Source: Craterostigma plantagineum
Taxonomy: Eukaryota; Streptophyta; Magnoliopsida; Lamiales; Linderniaceae
Assembly: GCA_027422505.1 (NCBI GenBank)
Contig: JAPQWV010001059.1
Coordinates: forward strand, 62,001-126,000
Direction of reading: 5' to 3'
Length of the DNA stretch: 64,000 nt
Below, piece after piece: positions 45,258 through 55,440 of the stretch (its first letter is position 1; the number at the start of each line of letters is the position of its first letter). The notes beneath the pieces are model-generated. The model saw nothing but the letters and a program-made list of their open reading frames with translations. It was not told the origin of the DNA and made no database searches. The translations under genes were made by a program, and so were the position numbers.

Positions 45258-47186
45258 CTTGGCCCTATATTCTCTCCCTAGAAAAGCATTTGACTGCAAT
45301 CTCCAAAACACTAATTCACCAAAACCTCTTTTACACAACTCAATAGCCTCGTTGTCGAGCTTAAAAGCAAACTGAAAAAAAAATCAACAAAAAAAAATTG
45401 ATTAAAATGTTAATTCACCAAAAGCCCTTTATAAATAACTCAATAGCCTCGGTGTCCAGCTAAAAGAAAACTAAAAAAATAATTAAAATGTTAGAGAATC
45501 ACGGAGCAATCAAAACAGTTGCATGTGCCTTAGACGATTGATCATGGTAAGCTCAACAAAGATCAATTTGGCCCATTATTCTCTCCCTAGAAAAGCACTT
45601 GACTGCAATCTCCAAATGTGTATCTTTCTCAGGATCGTTTTGGCATCGAAGCGCCTGAAATCTGTCTCGGCTCTACCATGTTCCTAATAAAGACGAACAG
45701 AGCTTCATCAATAAAATCAACCATTCATGAGAAGGTTAACATTAGCAGTTGAGTTGAATGAACCTCAAATCTTGCGATGTATGGCCTCTCGGGGAAAGGC
45801 TTACGACTGCCGTAAGATATCTGGAAGGTGCAAAAGGTACGTCTCAACTCAATAGCCTCGGTGTCCAGCTAAAAAGCAAACTAAAAATATATACATATAT
45901 ATATATTAATCAACAACAACAAAAATGTTAGAGACTCTTGAGAAATCAAAACAGTTGCATGTGCCATAGACGATTGATTATGTTAAGCTCAGCCACAAAT
46001 GTAAAATCAGATGTAATAACCCTCTCTATTTGTTCTCTTAATGTCCTCACCAAGAAATAATAATGAACATATCAATGGAAAAAAAAAACTTAAAAGCAAA
46101 CTGACATAAAAAACATAATCAACAACAACAAAAAAAATTAATTAAAATGTTACTCACCAAGTAATCAAGAGATGCATGTGCCTTAAAAGATTGATTACAG
46201 TAAGCTCTGCCAGAGATCAACTTGGCCCTTTCCATAGAAAAGCACTTGACTGCAATCGCCAGTCACCAACTCTCCAAAACCTCTTTATACATAACTCAAC
46301 AGCCTCGTTGTCTAGCTTAAAAGCAAACTGAAAAAAAAAAAAAAGTATAATAAACAACACCAAAAAAATAATTAAAATATTAATTCACCGAAATCCCTTT
46401 ATACACAACTTAATAGCCTCGATGTCCAGCTTAAAAGCAAACTGAAAAAAAAAATATAATCAACAACGTCAAAAAATAATTAAAATGTTAGAGACTCACC
46501 GAGTAATCAAACAGTTGCATGTGACTTAGACGATTAATTATGGTAAGCTCAGCCACACAATATATGCACCGAGATCAAAGCAATGGTGCAACGAAAGTAA
46601 GCATGGCGATTCTCTTTCCTTCTCTAGCTGGTGATTTTTATGCCATTCCTACACACCAAAGCTTCCATAGATTGATGAAACTCGTTAGCTCCGCAATGCT
46701 TTATTTTCACCAAAATTGTCATTTTATCAAACACCTTCAGCGACACTATCAAAGTACCGTAAGATTCATGGCTTTTGAGTTTTCTTTATAAGATTGAATA
46801 AAAAAATTGTACAGAACTGAAAATGATCTAGCAAAACAAATAATTCCCATTACATTACACAACCCACGACATCATCCCCATTACATTACACAACCACATA
46901 TTGAAAGAGAAGCCAAAGAATGGAGTCTATTACCAATTCGAAGAAAATAGCACCGGGTTCTTGATCTTTCGACGGAGGAGATCCTGACCGTCCGGTGGGA
47001 GGCGGAGGAGGTGGCATACAGGAGCTGCTACCACCACCGCCGCCATTTTGCTACCTCTAAGACCCGCTCATGCAGCTGCATACCGATCAAAACAAAGAAA
47101 AAATATATAAAAATCCCCGAATTCCAATGAAATATTGTCAGAGTAAATGTGATTTGTGATCGAATATACTAAAATGTACAGAATAC

Positions 47187-47423
47187 TTACCACCGAAAGA
47201 AAAACATTTCATTGGATTGGAGGCGGGCCGCGGCGGCATTGGACGACGCCGTCTCGGTGGCCAAGCGCAGGGCCCACGTGCAGACGATGTCGTTGCAGGC
47301 GGTGTCGGCCCTACTTTCTATGCCGTCGTCCCTGCTCCGCGATGCGTGCTCAAGAGCTTCTGGAAGGGGAGACGCGTGTCCTCCACGACTCCAGCTTCGG
47401 GCTTTGGACTGAAATGAAATCAT
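47187..47423 (+). pseudogene. GC-rich coding-like fragment, family unknown
   Basis: A GC-rich island in AT-rich surroundings, open on both strands. In the plus frame at 47212-47412 third codon positions are mostly G or C and the peptide ([20 protein letters not shown], then [20 protein letters not shown]) is helical and protein-like. The minus frame also gives a 78-codon ORF. Third-position bias favours plus, but the true strand is uncertain. I do not recognise it. Probably one exon of a host gene moved here with the flanking repeats. Confidence 0.35.
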
Positions 47424-47459
47424 TTATTTACTATTTATACATTGTATGTGTTCTATTAC

Positions 47460-47974
47460 TTGCTCGCTCGATTCGATTGTATATCAACGCAGACGGTGTC
47501 TCGATCGATCTGAGAGGGAAAAAGTCGAAAAAACCCATCCTCATCCTACGCTTGAAGCACAGCACAGTGTAATCCACTTAAACTCTAATGTGTTGATTTT
47601 GATCCGAAGATCAGTAACCAAGAACTAAAAAACAGAGAATCAAAAGAAGACATCAATCAACAGTAAGCCGATAAGGAAAATCAGATAGTTTAAACGACCA
47701 TCCAAAAAAAAACAACGTTCCAATAAAGGGAAACACAACAACGGATCACGGAGTAGGGCGATGCGAGCGATCACCTGGTGCCTGTAATTCCAGTAGCCAG
47801 AAGATCCAGCCAACAGAACGGCCCATTAGGTCCCAACGACATCCTCACCGTCGATTGCTTAAGAGAATTGTTTTTGTGTGCTTTGACTTGCTCGCTCGAT
47901 TCGATGTATATCAACGCAGACGGTGTTTCGATCGATCTGAGAGGGAAAAAGTCGAAAAACACATCCCCATCCTA
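47460..47974 (+). repeat. Direct repeat of about 90 bp, two copies 428 bp apart
   Basis: ttgctcgctcgattcgat, atatcaacgcagacggtgt, cgatcgatctgagagggaaa and agtcgaaaa occur in order at 47460-47550 and 47888-47974, with small differences. Noncoding as far as I can see. Confidence 0.8.
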
Positions 47975-48290
47975 CAATTGACCCGACAGCCTTATAACTC
48001 ATCTCCCATAATCATAGATAAGGTTCCGATTTCCAAGCAGCTCATGGCGATTAGGAGGTCTCAGGCTAATCAGAGCAGTGCTGCGACGTTTCAGTTTTTC
48101 ACTCAGAGTATTATATATAGAAGGGCATTTGTAATTCCACTCACACGGAGGGCTAAAATTGTAATTATATTTTTTACTACTTTTATAATACCATAAACAC
48201 CCTCAATAGCTGATGACGTGGCACAAATCTGTGGTCTAAAAGGGGTGGCACTTTTCGTAAATAACCCTCATTTAAGCCTAGATTGAAAGT

Positions 48291-49250
48291 TGATGTGGAC
48301 CGCGTAAAACGACTTCCTGAGAATAGCAGTTAGACTAGTTGTTTCTTTTCCTGTACCACTCTGGCGCGGATTTATCGCTCCCCGCCGATCACATCCGCCG
48401 AACCTGACACTCAAAAACTCAGAAACACGTCAGAAGGGGGCCGGGGTGGATACCGGCGTATCCCCTCCGATGCTTAAGTCAGAAAATGGGTGGGAGATAG
48501 GTGCGTCGGTTCATAAATCAGTTTTTTAATAGTTGTCTGCGTACCTGAAAAGTGAATTAACCACCGCTATTTATACTGACCTCGCGTCCTCATTACCTTG
48601 ACCTAGTCTCCACCCCGGCCCACGTTTTTCGCGGACCTCCTCTTGAGAACGTGCCTTTCCTCCACGATCCCACGTTCTCTAAACCTCGCTCCGCTCGTGC
48701 CTCACCTGTTCGGGCAAAGCTGTGCTGTCTTCACGATCTCCTGTTCCCCATGCCTCATTCCGCTCGCGCTTCATCTGCTCGGGCGAGGCTGTGCTTCCTC
48801 TACAATCTCGCATTCTTCCCGCCTCGTTCTGCTCGGGCGAAGCTGTGTCGGTCAGGCGTCGTCTCTTCATCCTCTTCCTTCCACTCGGCTTATCATTCTC
48901 CTTCCCGATCAGACCCCTCAGTGCCCGAGGAGTTATACCCTGGCGTGTCCTTACTTCTATTTCCCCCTCCTCGGTCGGGCCGCTCCCGCCAAAGATTCTT
49001 GCCCTGTCTCGTCCGTTGCTCTTCTCCTCTTGGGGCCCGATGACTCCTTTCTTTTCCCCGTCAGGAATGACCACCCCGACCTAGAGGCTCTTAATCGGGC
49101 TGTCTCTATAAGTCCTCTTGGCGCCTCTTCTCTCGGATTATCCTCACCCGATCGGACTCTTCCACCTGTTCCTTTCGCGCCTTATTGCCCGCGGGAGTTC
49201 TTTGACAGCCAACGTTATTTTACCGTTGACTATAAAACCCGAGGGTAACA
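48291..49250 (-). repeat. 3' LTR of the Tat element (element on minus strand)
   Basis: Plus-strand limits tgatgtggac and gagggtaaca. Paired with 59957-60914. A TATA-like TATAAATA lies on the minus strand at 48568-48575. The end distal to pol is GC-rich with repeated cgggcgaggctgtg-type words. Confidence 0.95.
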
Positions 49251-49987
49251 ATAGTCCCCCCCTAAAATAGTCCAAAAAGACTGTAGCGAGTATTTGGACG
49301 TTAGTCATCGGTAAAATAACCAATCGAAAGGCCTTTCAGCCTTTCCCGGGACCTTCTCGGGTGGTTTAATGCTTCCTCCTTATTCCTTGGTATCCTCTGA
49401 TCATGCCACGTCTCAATTTCCTTTGAGCGGGAAGATTGCCGCCCCGTCAAATCACCATCAGATCCATCGCGACACGTGGCTTTCATTAAACGGTTCAACG
49501 TCCCCTCTTTATTATTTTATTTTATTTTTTACTTTATCCTCCTCATTCTTCGCGCTTTCTTCCCCTTTTCACACACTTTAACCTCTTCACCTTCTTCATT
49601 TCGCTCCCTTCCCCTATTCCAGAGAAAACCTCCACGCACCAGGTCTCCATCTCCGAACCGGCGCATTATCAGTTCTTCGCAAATCGTCCGCTCCGTCGTC
49701 GTTATCGGTGAGTTATTCTGTTCTCTTCTCGTAACTCATTATTTTTATCCTCTTCTTACTGCGATTTTCGCTCTCGTTTTAAGATTTCGTCTTCCCTATT
49801 TTTCGCCATTTTCTCCTGGGTTCACGTTCTTAGCTGTTTTAGGGTTTTTGATTCTAGGACTTTGCCTCCCTTTGCCATGAGATGTCCTGTGTCTCCCTCT
49901 TTCCTCTCTTCGTCGATTCCACTTTCCACTTTAGATCGCCCAGAATCTCCACCTCCTTCCTCACATTTCGCTTCATTTCTCGCCGCC
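49251..49987 (+). other. Upstream region of the first antisense gene
   Basis: About 0.7 kb between the LTR and the likely start codon. Pyrimidine-rich on the plus strand, as in plant 5' leaders. A consensus donor cg|gtgagt at 49708 and an acceptor ttctag at 49857 could define a 150-bp intron in the 5' untranslated region. No clear TATA box near; the AT run at 49510-49530 is the best candidate. Confidence 0.45.
49255..49265 (-). other. Tat polypurine tract
   Basis: Minus strand reads ttttaggggggga a few bases before the TG of the 3' LTR, as expected for plus-strand priming. Confidence 0.8.
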
Positions 49988-52096
49988 ATGGAAACCCTAA
50001 ACGATTATCCTGACTTGGATATTTTTCGCCCCCCAAAAATTGTAGGGTACCCGAGCGAGAAAGCGTATCTTCAAGCCCTAGCCGTTTGGACTTCGCAAAT
50101 GGAAGATCTTCGCGGGCGTATCAAACTCCCCTGGCACGAAGTCAATGTGTCGTCTCTTCGGGAATCCCATATTCCCCTGATTGTGGATCGGGCGGGTCTG
50201 ACCCCCGATTATGAAGTGAGAATTCCGGGCCCTCGGGACGTGGTTAGTGGACCCCCCGACGGTTTTCATACCTTCTTCCTCGATCAGCTAGATATGGGAC
50301 TTCGCCTCCCTCTACCTCGCTTCCTAGTCGATCTTTGTAATTACTACCAAATCTCCCCGAGTCAACTCACTCCCAACTCGTACAGCTTACTTCTTTCATT
50401 AACCATGCTCGTTCATTATTTTCGACTTCCTTTTTCTCTTTCTATCCTCCTGGCTTTCTTGAAAGTTAACCAAAAAGAGCCTGGCAAGTTCTTCTTTTCC
50501 TCCATAGCTGCTCGGGAATTCCTACTCGGGAACCCTTCCTCCCATAAGGGGTGGATGAGGAAGTTTTTCTACGTTCGTTCTCCCAACGGAAGTCCCGAGA
50601 ACGACACTGTCAACTATTGGCCCAAAGCCATTTCCGTTTCTACTCCTCTTCCTCCCGCTCCCGACCTGGAAATTCAAAGGTTCCTGGAAATCCTCGGGGA
50701 ACGGAGTTTCAGTGCTCCTGAGCTTGTCCAGGATGATCTTCTCTGCCACTTTGGTTATTGCTCCAAGGGTCTAGTGGTAGATGATTTAGGTATACTTTTT
50801 CGATCTTTTCCCTACCTTTTCCTTTTTACATTTCTGACAGGGTTTCCTGCTCCTTCCTTACCAGATTCACGCATGGATCTCGCCGATTTACTCAAGATTT
50901 CCCGTGAGATGAAAGAGGGCGGTTCTTCTCAGGCACCTCCATCAGCCTCAGTCGCTCGGGCCCTCAACAAGGGCAAGGCTAAAGTCTCTGCCGGTTCGTC
51001 GGGCTCCCCTAAAGCAGCTCCTAAGAGGAAAGCGCCTGCGACCTCCAGCAAACCCTCGAGTAAGAAGGTCAAGGCTAGCTCTCGGGCCAGCGCGAGTGTG
51101 GGCGAGGGCTCTCCCGCTCCTACAGACTCACCCGATCAGCCCGACTATTTTCATCGCCCCCGTGGGGCTCAATGTGTGGAGTATATGCGGGGCTTCCGCT
51201 CTGAAGCTAATCGCTCCCACTTATCGGGGTTGCAACCTCGGGAATTCTTCCCGCTCTTCGCCCAACACATGGGCCAGGTATGAGTTTTCTTTCCAGATTT
51301 TTCGTTGCTTGGCATATGTTTCTCTGTCTCTTTACCTACTCTTTCTTTTATCATCTGTTAGGGCTTCGCCTGTGCTGCCGAGGCGTTGGAAAGAATGATC
51401 TTTATGCACGAGGATTGCATCGAGCTTACTCAGACCGAGGCGACGTTGAAAGAGGAGGTTGCTCGGCTAAAGGAGGAAATAAAGCTGAAGGAGGAGGAGC
51501 TGAAGAAACAGGCGAGAGATGCTCGGGCGGAGTCAGAGAGGGTGAGAAAGGATCTGCTCAGAGAGAGAACCGCTCGGGAGGAGGCCGAAACCAATTTCCG
51601 CGAGTTGGGGGAAAGCATCGACCGAGACTACCTGCCTCGTACCACGTACGGGAGGCAAGTCGTCGAGTACTTCCACCATGGCTTTTGGGGATGCGTCCAC
51701 CAACTTAGGGTGGCGGGCATCGGCCAAAAGTGGAAGCTTGACTGGTTGGATGTTGATCGAGCCCTCGCCGAATGCCCTCCAGGTGGATATCCGCCCGATC
51801 GCTTTGCTCGAGGAGGTACCGGAGATGACATCCCGGAGGACGCGGTGGCCACTCCTTCGAGTGAAGAGACCGAGGAGACCGCCCGCTCCCCCGTTGAGAA
51901 TCCCGAGAAGCCCACCGTAACGCCTGTGCTTGAAGTGGAGCAAGAAATGCCCGCGCCAGCAGGAGCGGAGGCTCGAGTTCCGGAAGATAAAGAGCCGGCT
52001 CCTCGGGTCGAATCGGTGGCCGCAGAGACCGAGTCGGTGGTGGTCGAGACGAGCGTCGGGGAGTTGAATCAGGCCGGTTCGGCCGCTCTCCCTTGA
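49988..52096 (+). CDS. Tat antisense gene 1: PF04195-like protein, spliced
   Basis: On the strand opposite to gag-pol. Likely exons 49988-50789, 50841-51277 and 51362-52096. The 84-bp second intron (gtatga...tgttag) is needed to pass a stop and keeps phase 0: HMGQ joins GFACAAEALERM. The 51-bp first intron is short and also open, so it may be retained. Product about 657 aa from METLNDYPD (an upstream in-frame ATG at 49862 is possible). The N-terminal half has GLRLPLPRFLVDLCNYYQIS, QLTPNSYSLLLSL and a helical FLKVNQKEPGKFFFS stretch, the layout of the putative gypsy-type transposon family PF04195. A basic Ser/Lys linker (KRKAPATSSKPSSKKVK) resembles a nuclear localisation signal. Then a coiled coil (about 51420-51610), YLPRTTYGRQVVEYFHHGF, and an acidic tail. 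Function unknown. Extra antisense ORFs are known from Tat-lineage elements. No premature stop seen. Confidence 0.7.
50790..50840 (+). other. Candidate intron 1 of Tat antisense gene 1
   Basis: gtatac...ctgacag, 51 bp, pyrimidine-rich and multiple of three. Removal joins DDLG to FPAPSLPDS. Shorter than most plant introns, so less certain than the second one. Confidence 0.45.
51278..51361 (+). other. Intron 2 of Tat antisense gene 1
   Basis: gtatgag...atctgttag, 84 bp, T-rich. Contains an in-frame stop, and both flanking exons continue open in register. Confidence 0.75.
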
Positions 52097-52864
52097 AAAT
52101 TTCTACCTGTGTGGATGAACTAACTCCTTTCCGTTTTTCTCTATTTTTTTTCCTTTTGTATGAACACTCTGCTCTTCTTTTTGTCTATGTATTTTCTCAT
52201 TCAGACTCTACTATATTAGTTTAACGGTAACCTTTTGCATCGTGTCTGATGTGGATTATTTTCCTTTTGCCTTTTCCCGTGCATATGCAATCAATCGTGG
52301 GCGTGCCTTTTTCCTCTCTTTATACTTTACTACATATATTTTCTTCTTTTCCTTCTATCTTTGAATTATGCCACCCAGAAGCAATCTTCGAGTACCCCCT
52401 TACTTCCTCGGGCCTCTTTTCGAACGTTACCCAACGGTCCTCTCCATCTCAGGGTTTCGTGTTCCTTCATTTAAACTTTTGAATCTCCTTCAAGACCCCA
52501 TCCTTATAACCGTCCGACTTATGCGGGCTTATCTTCCCTTCTTGCTCGGGTGTTTTACTGACCGTTGTTCAACAGTCCTTTTATCCTCGCTCCTTGCGCT
52601 CTTTCTTTTTAATTTCAAAATTCCCCAAATTCCGACTTTCGCAACAGTCCGATATTTAGGTGAACTACCTCTTTATAAGGTCGATATTCACTCCAGTGAC
52701 CTCACTCACCTCTATCAGGCTTCTCTGAATTTATTTTCTCCAGGTTATCCCGTATATTCCTAGGGGTTATATTCTCCCTTTTTCCCTACTGGTTCATATC
52801 ATACTTATTTTGTCTATCGGATTTCTTATATCCTTTCTCCAGCCCACTGACGGATCTCAGAGCA
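52097..52864 (+). promoter_or_regulatory. Spacer with candidate promoter of antisense gene 2
   Basis: About 770 bp, T-rich. cccaacggtc at 52430-52439 fits the plant mitosis-specific activator consensus YCYAACGGYY. Related half-sites follow (ccgttgttcaacagtcc near 52563, caacagtcc near 52642). tttataagg at about 52672 is TATA-like, about 190 bp before the next ATG. A 131-codon ORF at 52368-52763 overlaps this spacer and has no recognisable domain; I consider it fortuitous. Confidence 0.4.
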
Positions 52865-53610
52865 ATGCCCTCTCAACTTAGGAGAAACCTCCCTTCAAAT
52901 CCCCCTCCACGTCCTCTTTGGGATTTATGGGAGGAGGCAACAGGTTTTGTTTCCAACGCTCACGCGGATTTTCCGCATAGGGAAGGCCAGGTCTTCACAA
53001 CCCCCCCATCTCGAGTGATACCATCTTTGAGAGAATTTCACCCCACCCCTCGATTTCTCTTGGAGGCCGATGGTGCTTCGTCCCGCCAATTCATGGAAAG
53101 CTCCCTAGAGGCCGACGAGGCGCGACGTCTAGCAAGGTTTTCTGATTCGGATTTTTGGGATTGGTGGGCTTTAAGCGAGTGCCGGGTTAGTCATGTCGCC
53201 CTCTCCCTCTTAGTTCATCTCTTTCCTTGTCCTTTCCTGACATCCTTTGTTAGTCTTATTCACTTTCTTGCGAGGGACTTCGGCGTTATACTCAGCAACG
53301 GGCTTTACTTCAATACTATGAGGACGCTTGTGCCCGTTTGACAACCTTTCTGGGCGAGAAGGATCGACAAATTGCTGAATTGAAAGAGTCGCTGGCTAAC
53401 TCTTACTCTGAAGACCGAAGTCCCTTCTCAAGACCTCGAGGGAGGTATCATCGGGTTCCATCACCTACTCGCATACGGCGTGCCCCCTCCCCGTACTCGG
53501 GTGGGATCTCGATGCTAGGACGTAAGAAGAGACCTCGAGATGAAGCGACCTTCACCTCCTCGGGGATCCGTCATCTAGGGGTTCCTTCCGCTCGGAAGCC
53601 GAGACTCTAG
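52865..53610 (+). CDS. Tat antisense gene 2: small basic protein, spliced
   Basis: Second gene on the strand opposite to gag-pol. Exons 52865-53185 and 53275-53610, intron gttagt...cttgcgag (89 bp, phase 0), giving about 218 aa. Exon 1: MPSQLRRNLPSNPPPRPLWD, LEADEARRLARFSDSDFWDW, ALSECR. Exon 2: GLRRYTQQRALLQYYEDACA, TTFLGEKDRQIAELKESLAN (helical, probably coiled coil), then an Arg/Ser/Pro-rich tail RSPFSRPRGRYHRVPSP with RKKRPRDE, a likely nuclear localisation signal, and an end in PSARKPRL. Without splicing exon 1 would run into a stop at 53339. No family recognised. The basic RS-like tail suggests nucleic-acid binding, which is inference. Just downstream lies the 64-bp repeat array. Confidence 0.6.
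53186..53274 (+). other. Intron of Tat antisense gene 2
   Basis: gttagtcatg...cttgcgag, 89 bp, pyrimidine-rich. Splits codon phase 0. Frames on both sides are open and protein-like only after removal. Confidence 0.65.
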
Positions 53611-53825
53611 GCATCCTGGTTTTCCTATGTTACTTCTTGTGTACTTTTCCGTATGCATGTCTAGCACTATTACTTTCATTATTAAGTATAATGGCGGTGT
53701 CCTCGTGTGGGTTTTGCCTTAATACCAATCAATGATCACGTCTCCTTCGACAATTCTGCTCCTTCTCAATCCCTTTCATGGGCTTTATCCGCCTTCTCGA
53801 CTGATCGGGCCCTACTCCGGGGCTT

Positions 53826-54480
53826 TCCTTTATGTCCCTTCGGCGATTTATTCGCCTTTTCGGGCGATCGTGCCTCATCCGAGGACTTTTCTTCGTTCTC
53901 ATTCGGCGATTTTATTCACCCTTTCGGGCGATCGTGCCTCATCCGAGGACTTTTCTTCGTTCTCATTCAGCGATTTTATTCACCCTTTCGGGCGATCGTG
54001 CCTCATCCGAGGACTTCTCTTCGTTTTCATTTGGCGATTCTATTCCCCCTTTCGGGCGATCGTACCTCATCCGAGGACTTCTCTTCGTTTTCATTTGGCG
54101 ATTTTATTCACCCTTTCGGGCGATCGTGCCTCATCCGAGGACTTTTCTTCGTTCTCATTCGGCGATTTTATTCACCCTTTCGGGCGATCGTGCCTCATCC
54201 GAGGACTTCTCTTCGTTTTCATTTGGCGATTTTATTCACCCTTTCGGGCGATCGTGCCTCATCCGAGGACTTTTCTTCGTTCTCATTCGTCGATTTTATT
54301 CACCCTTTCGGGCGATCGTGCCTCATCCGAGGACTTCTCTTCGTTTTCATTTGGCGATTTTATTCACCCTTTCGGGCGATCGTGCCTCATCCGAGGACTT
54401 TTCTTCATTCTCATTCGGTGATTTTATTCACCCTTTCGGGCGATCGTGCCTCATCCGAGGACTTTTCTTCGATTTCACGT
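53826..54480 (+). repeat. 64-bp tandem repeat, about ten copies
   Basis: cgatcgtgcctcatccgagg recurs exactly every 64 bp (53865, 53929, 53993, 54057, 54121, 54185, 54249, 54313, 54377, 54441). Units alternate between ttttcttcgttctcattcg and ttctcttcgttttcatttg versions, which suggests a 128-bp higher-order pattern. Because 64 is not a multiple of three, all three plus frames are open across the array and give shifted versions of the same peptide; these ORFs (up to 285 codons) need not be genes. Sits in the 3' untranslated part of the Tat element. Confidence 0.95.
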
Positions 54481-54632
54481 TTTCTTTCGGACATAAACAA
54501 CTTCATTAAAAACTCGAATGTTCAGAAACAAAGACAGACAACTTGTACTACTAAAACTCTCTAATTAGGAAAATATATGAAGCATAGATGCGATAAGCAA
54601 TTAAGATAATAAAATGCGATCCCGAGGACATC

Positions 54633-55440
54633 TCACGGGTAATACCTCTTCAAATGCCGGGCATTGTGCGGTCTTTCCAACTTCTTCCCCTCCAAGTCTT
54701 CCAGGTAGTAAGCAGCTTCTCCAGCCTTATACGGTCCCTCATACTTGGGGTCTAACTTCCCCCGCTCCCCTTTGTGTTGTACTTCCTTCATGACGAGCTC
54801 TCCTTCCTCAAACCTTCTCAAGCACACCTTTCGATTGTAAGCTCGGGTGATCTTCCTCTGATAGGCTTCCATCCTAAGCGCAGCCTTCTGCCTCCCTTCC
54901 TCGATCAGATCCAGCTCATCGGCACGGAGCTGGTCATTCTCCTCCGAGTATCCTATAACTCTAGCGCTTTCTTGGCCTGTTTCCACAGGTAATACTGCTT
55001 CGCTTCCATATACCAAACTAAAGGGGGTCTCCTTTGTCCCTGCTCGAGGGGTGGTTCGATAGGACCAAAGTACAATTTGCAGCTCATTGAACCAGGCCCT
55101 TTTCAATCCATCAAGTCGTACCTTCAATGCTTGGACGATCGTTCGGTTAGTTACTTCCACCTGGCCATTACTCTGCGGATAAGCCACCGAGGTGAATATC
55201 TGCTCAATTCCATATCCCTCGCACCATTCTTTTAGCTTGCGCCCGCTGAACTGTCTCCCATTGTCGCTTATCAACCTCCTCGGGATACCGAATCGGCACA
55301 AGATATTCTTCCACAGGAAGGCGATCACCGCGGCTTCGGTAATCCTTGACAAGGCTTCTGCTTCCACCCATTTGGAGAAATAGTCAATCGCAACCAGGAG
55401 GAATCTCTTCTGCGAGGCATTGCCCTCAAATGGCCCGACT
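54633..55440 (-). pseudogene. pol: Tat integrase core and C-terminal domain
   Basis: Minus strand. D,D,E residues lie in DIVGPFEGNA, ISDNGRQF and PQSNGQVEVTNRT. Between them KRFLLVAIDYFSKWVEAEAL, and after them the gypsy-type C-terminal part (WSYRTTPRAGTKETPFSLVY, GKLDPKYEGPY) ending HARHLKRYYP and a stop at 54633. Inserts element cDNA. A small insertion near 55440-55450 (aa) shifts the frame from the zinc-binding part, so CPFDQWGL runs into a stop instead of DIVGPF. The core itself has no stop. Confidence 0.9.

Larger units (their letters stand above)
33650..46560 (-). repeat. Tandem array of related cassettes with splice-like borders
   Basis: About 11 kb of array (excluding the hAT) in which a few modules recur in changing order. 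On the minus strand many modules start with a T-rich tract and cag, read TTTGCTTTTAAGCTGGACAC (FAFKLDTEAIEL) or a variant (FAFNLDSEAMAHASLSIT), and end in gtgagtc. A second module reads GRAxxDFxRFDAKTIVxKI and SSAFLGRE; a third reads KPFPERPYIARFEVHSTLL. Modules are separated by taattaa/gttgttgatta spacers and (at)n tracts near 34850, 35960, 37390, 38800, 40230 and 45890. Most frames carry stops. Family unknown. It could be a decayed gene with duplicated exons, an exon-capturing transposon cluster, or a satellite derived from one. Confidence 0.6.
46561..48290. other. Region between cassette array and Tat element, gene scraps
   Basis: No intact gene. Minus strand 47055-46935 reads NGGGGGSSSCMPPPPPPTG then RSGSPPSKDQEPGAIFFEL before a gtaata, like a Pro-rich 5' exon. 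47187-47423 is unusually GC-rich and open on three frames (separate entry). A direct repeat of about 90 bp lies at 47460 and 47888. Near 48120-48090 the minus strand has a TATA-like tatatata. Confidence 0.4.

Noticed and set aside
48643..49248. 201-codon ORF in the Tat LTR (also at 60288-60912)
   Set aside because: It is present in both LTRs, GC-rich, open on both strands and without a domain; more likely the low stop density of the LTR than a gene.
53707..54564. Long ORFs of 225-285 codons over the 64-bp array
   Set aside because: Three overlapping frames all open because the unit lacks stops in any frame; composition is that of the repeat.
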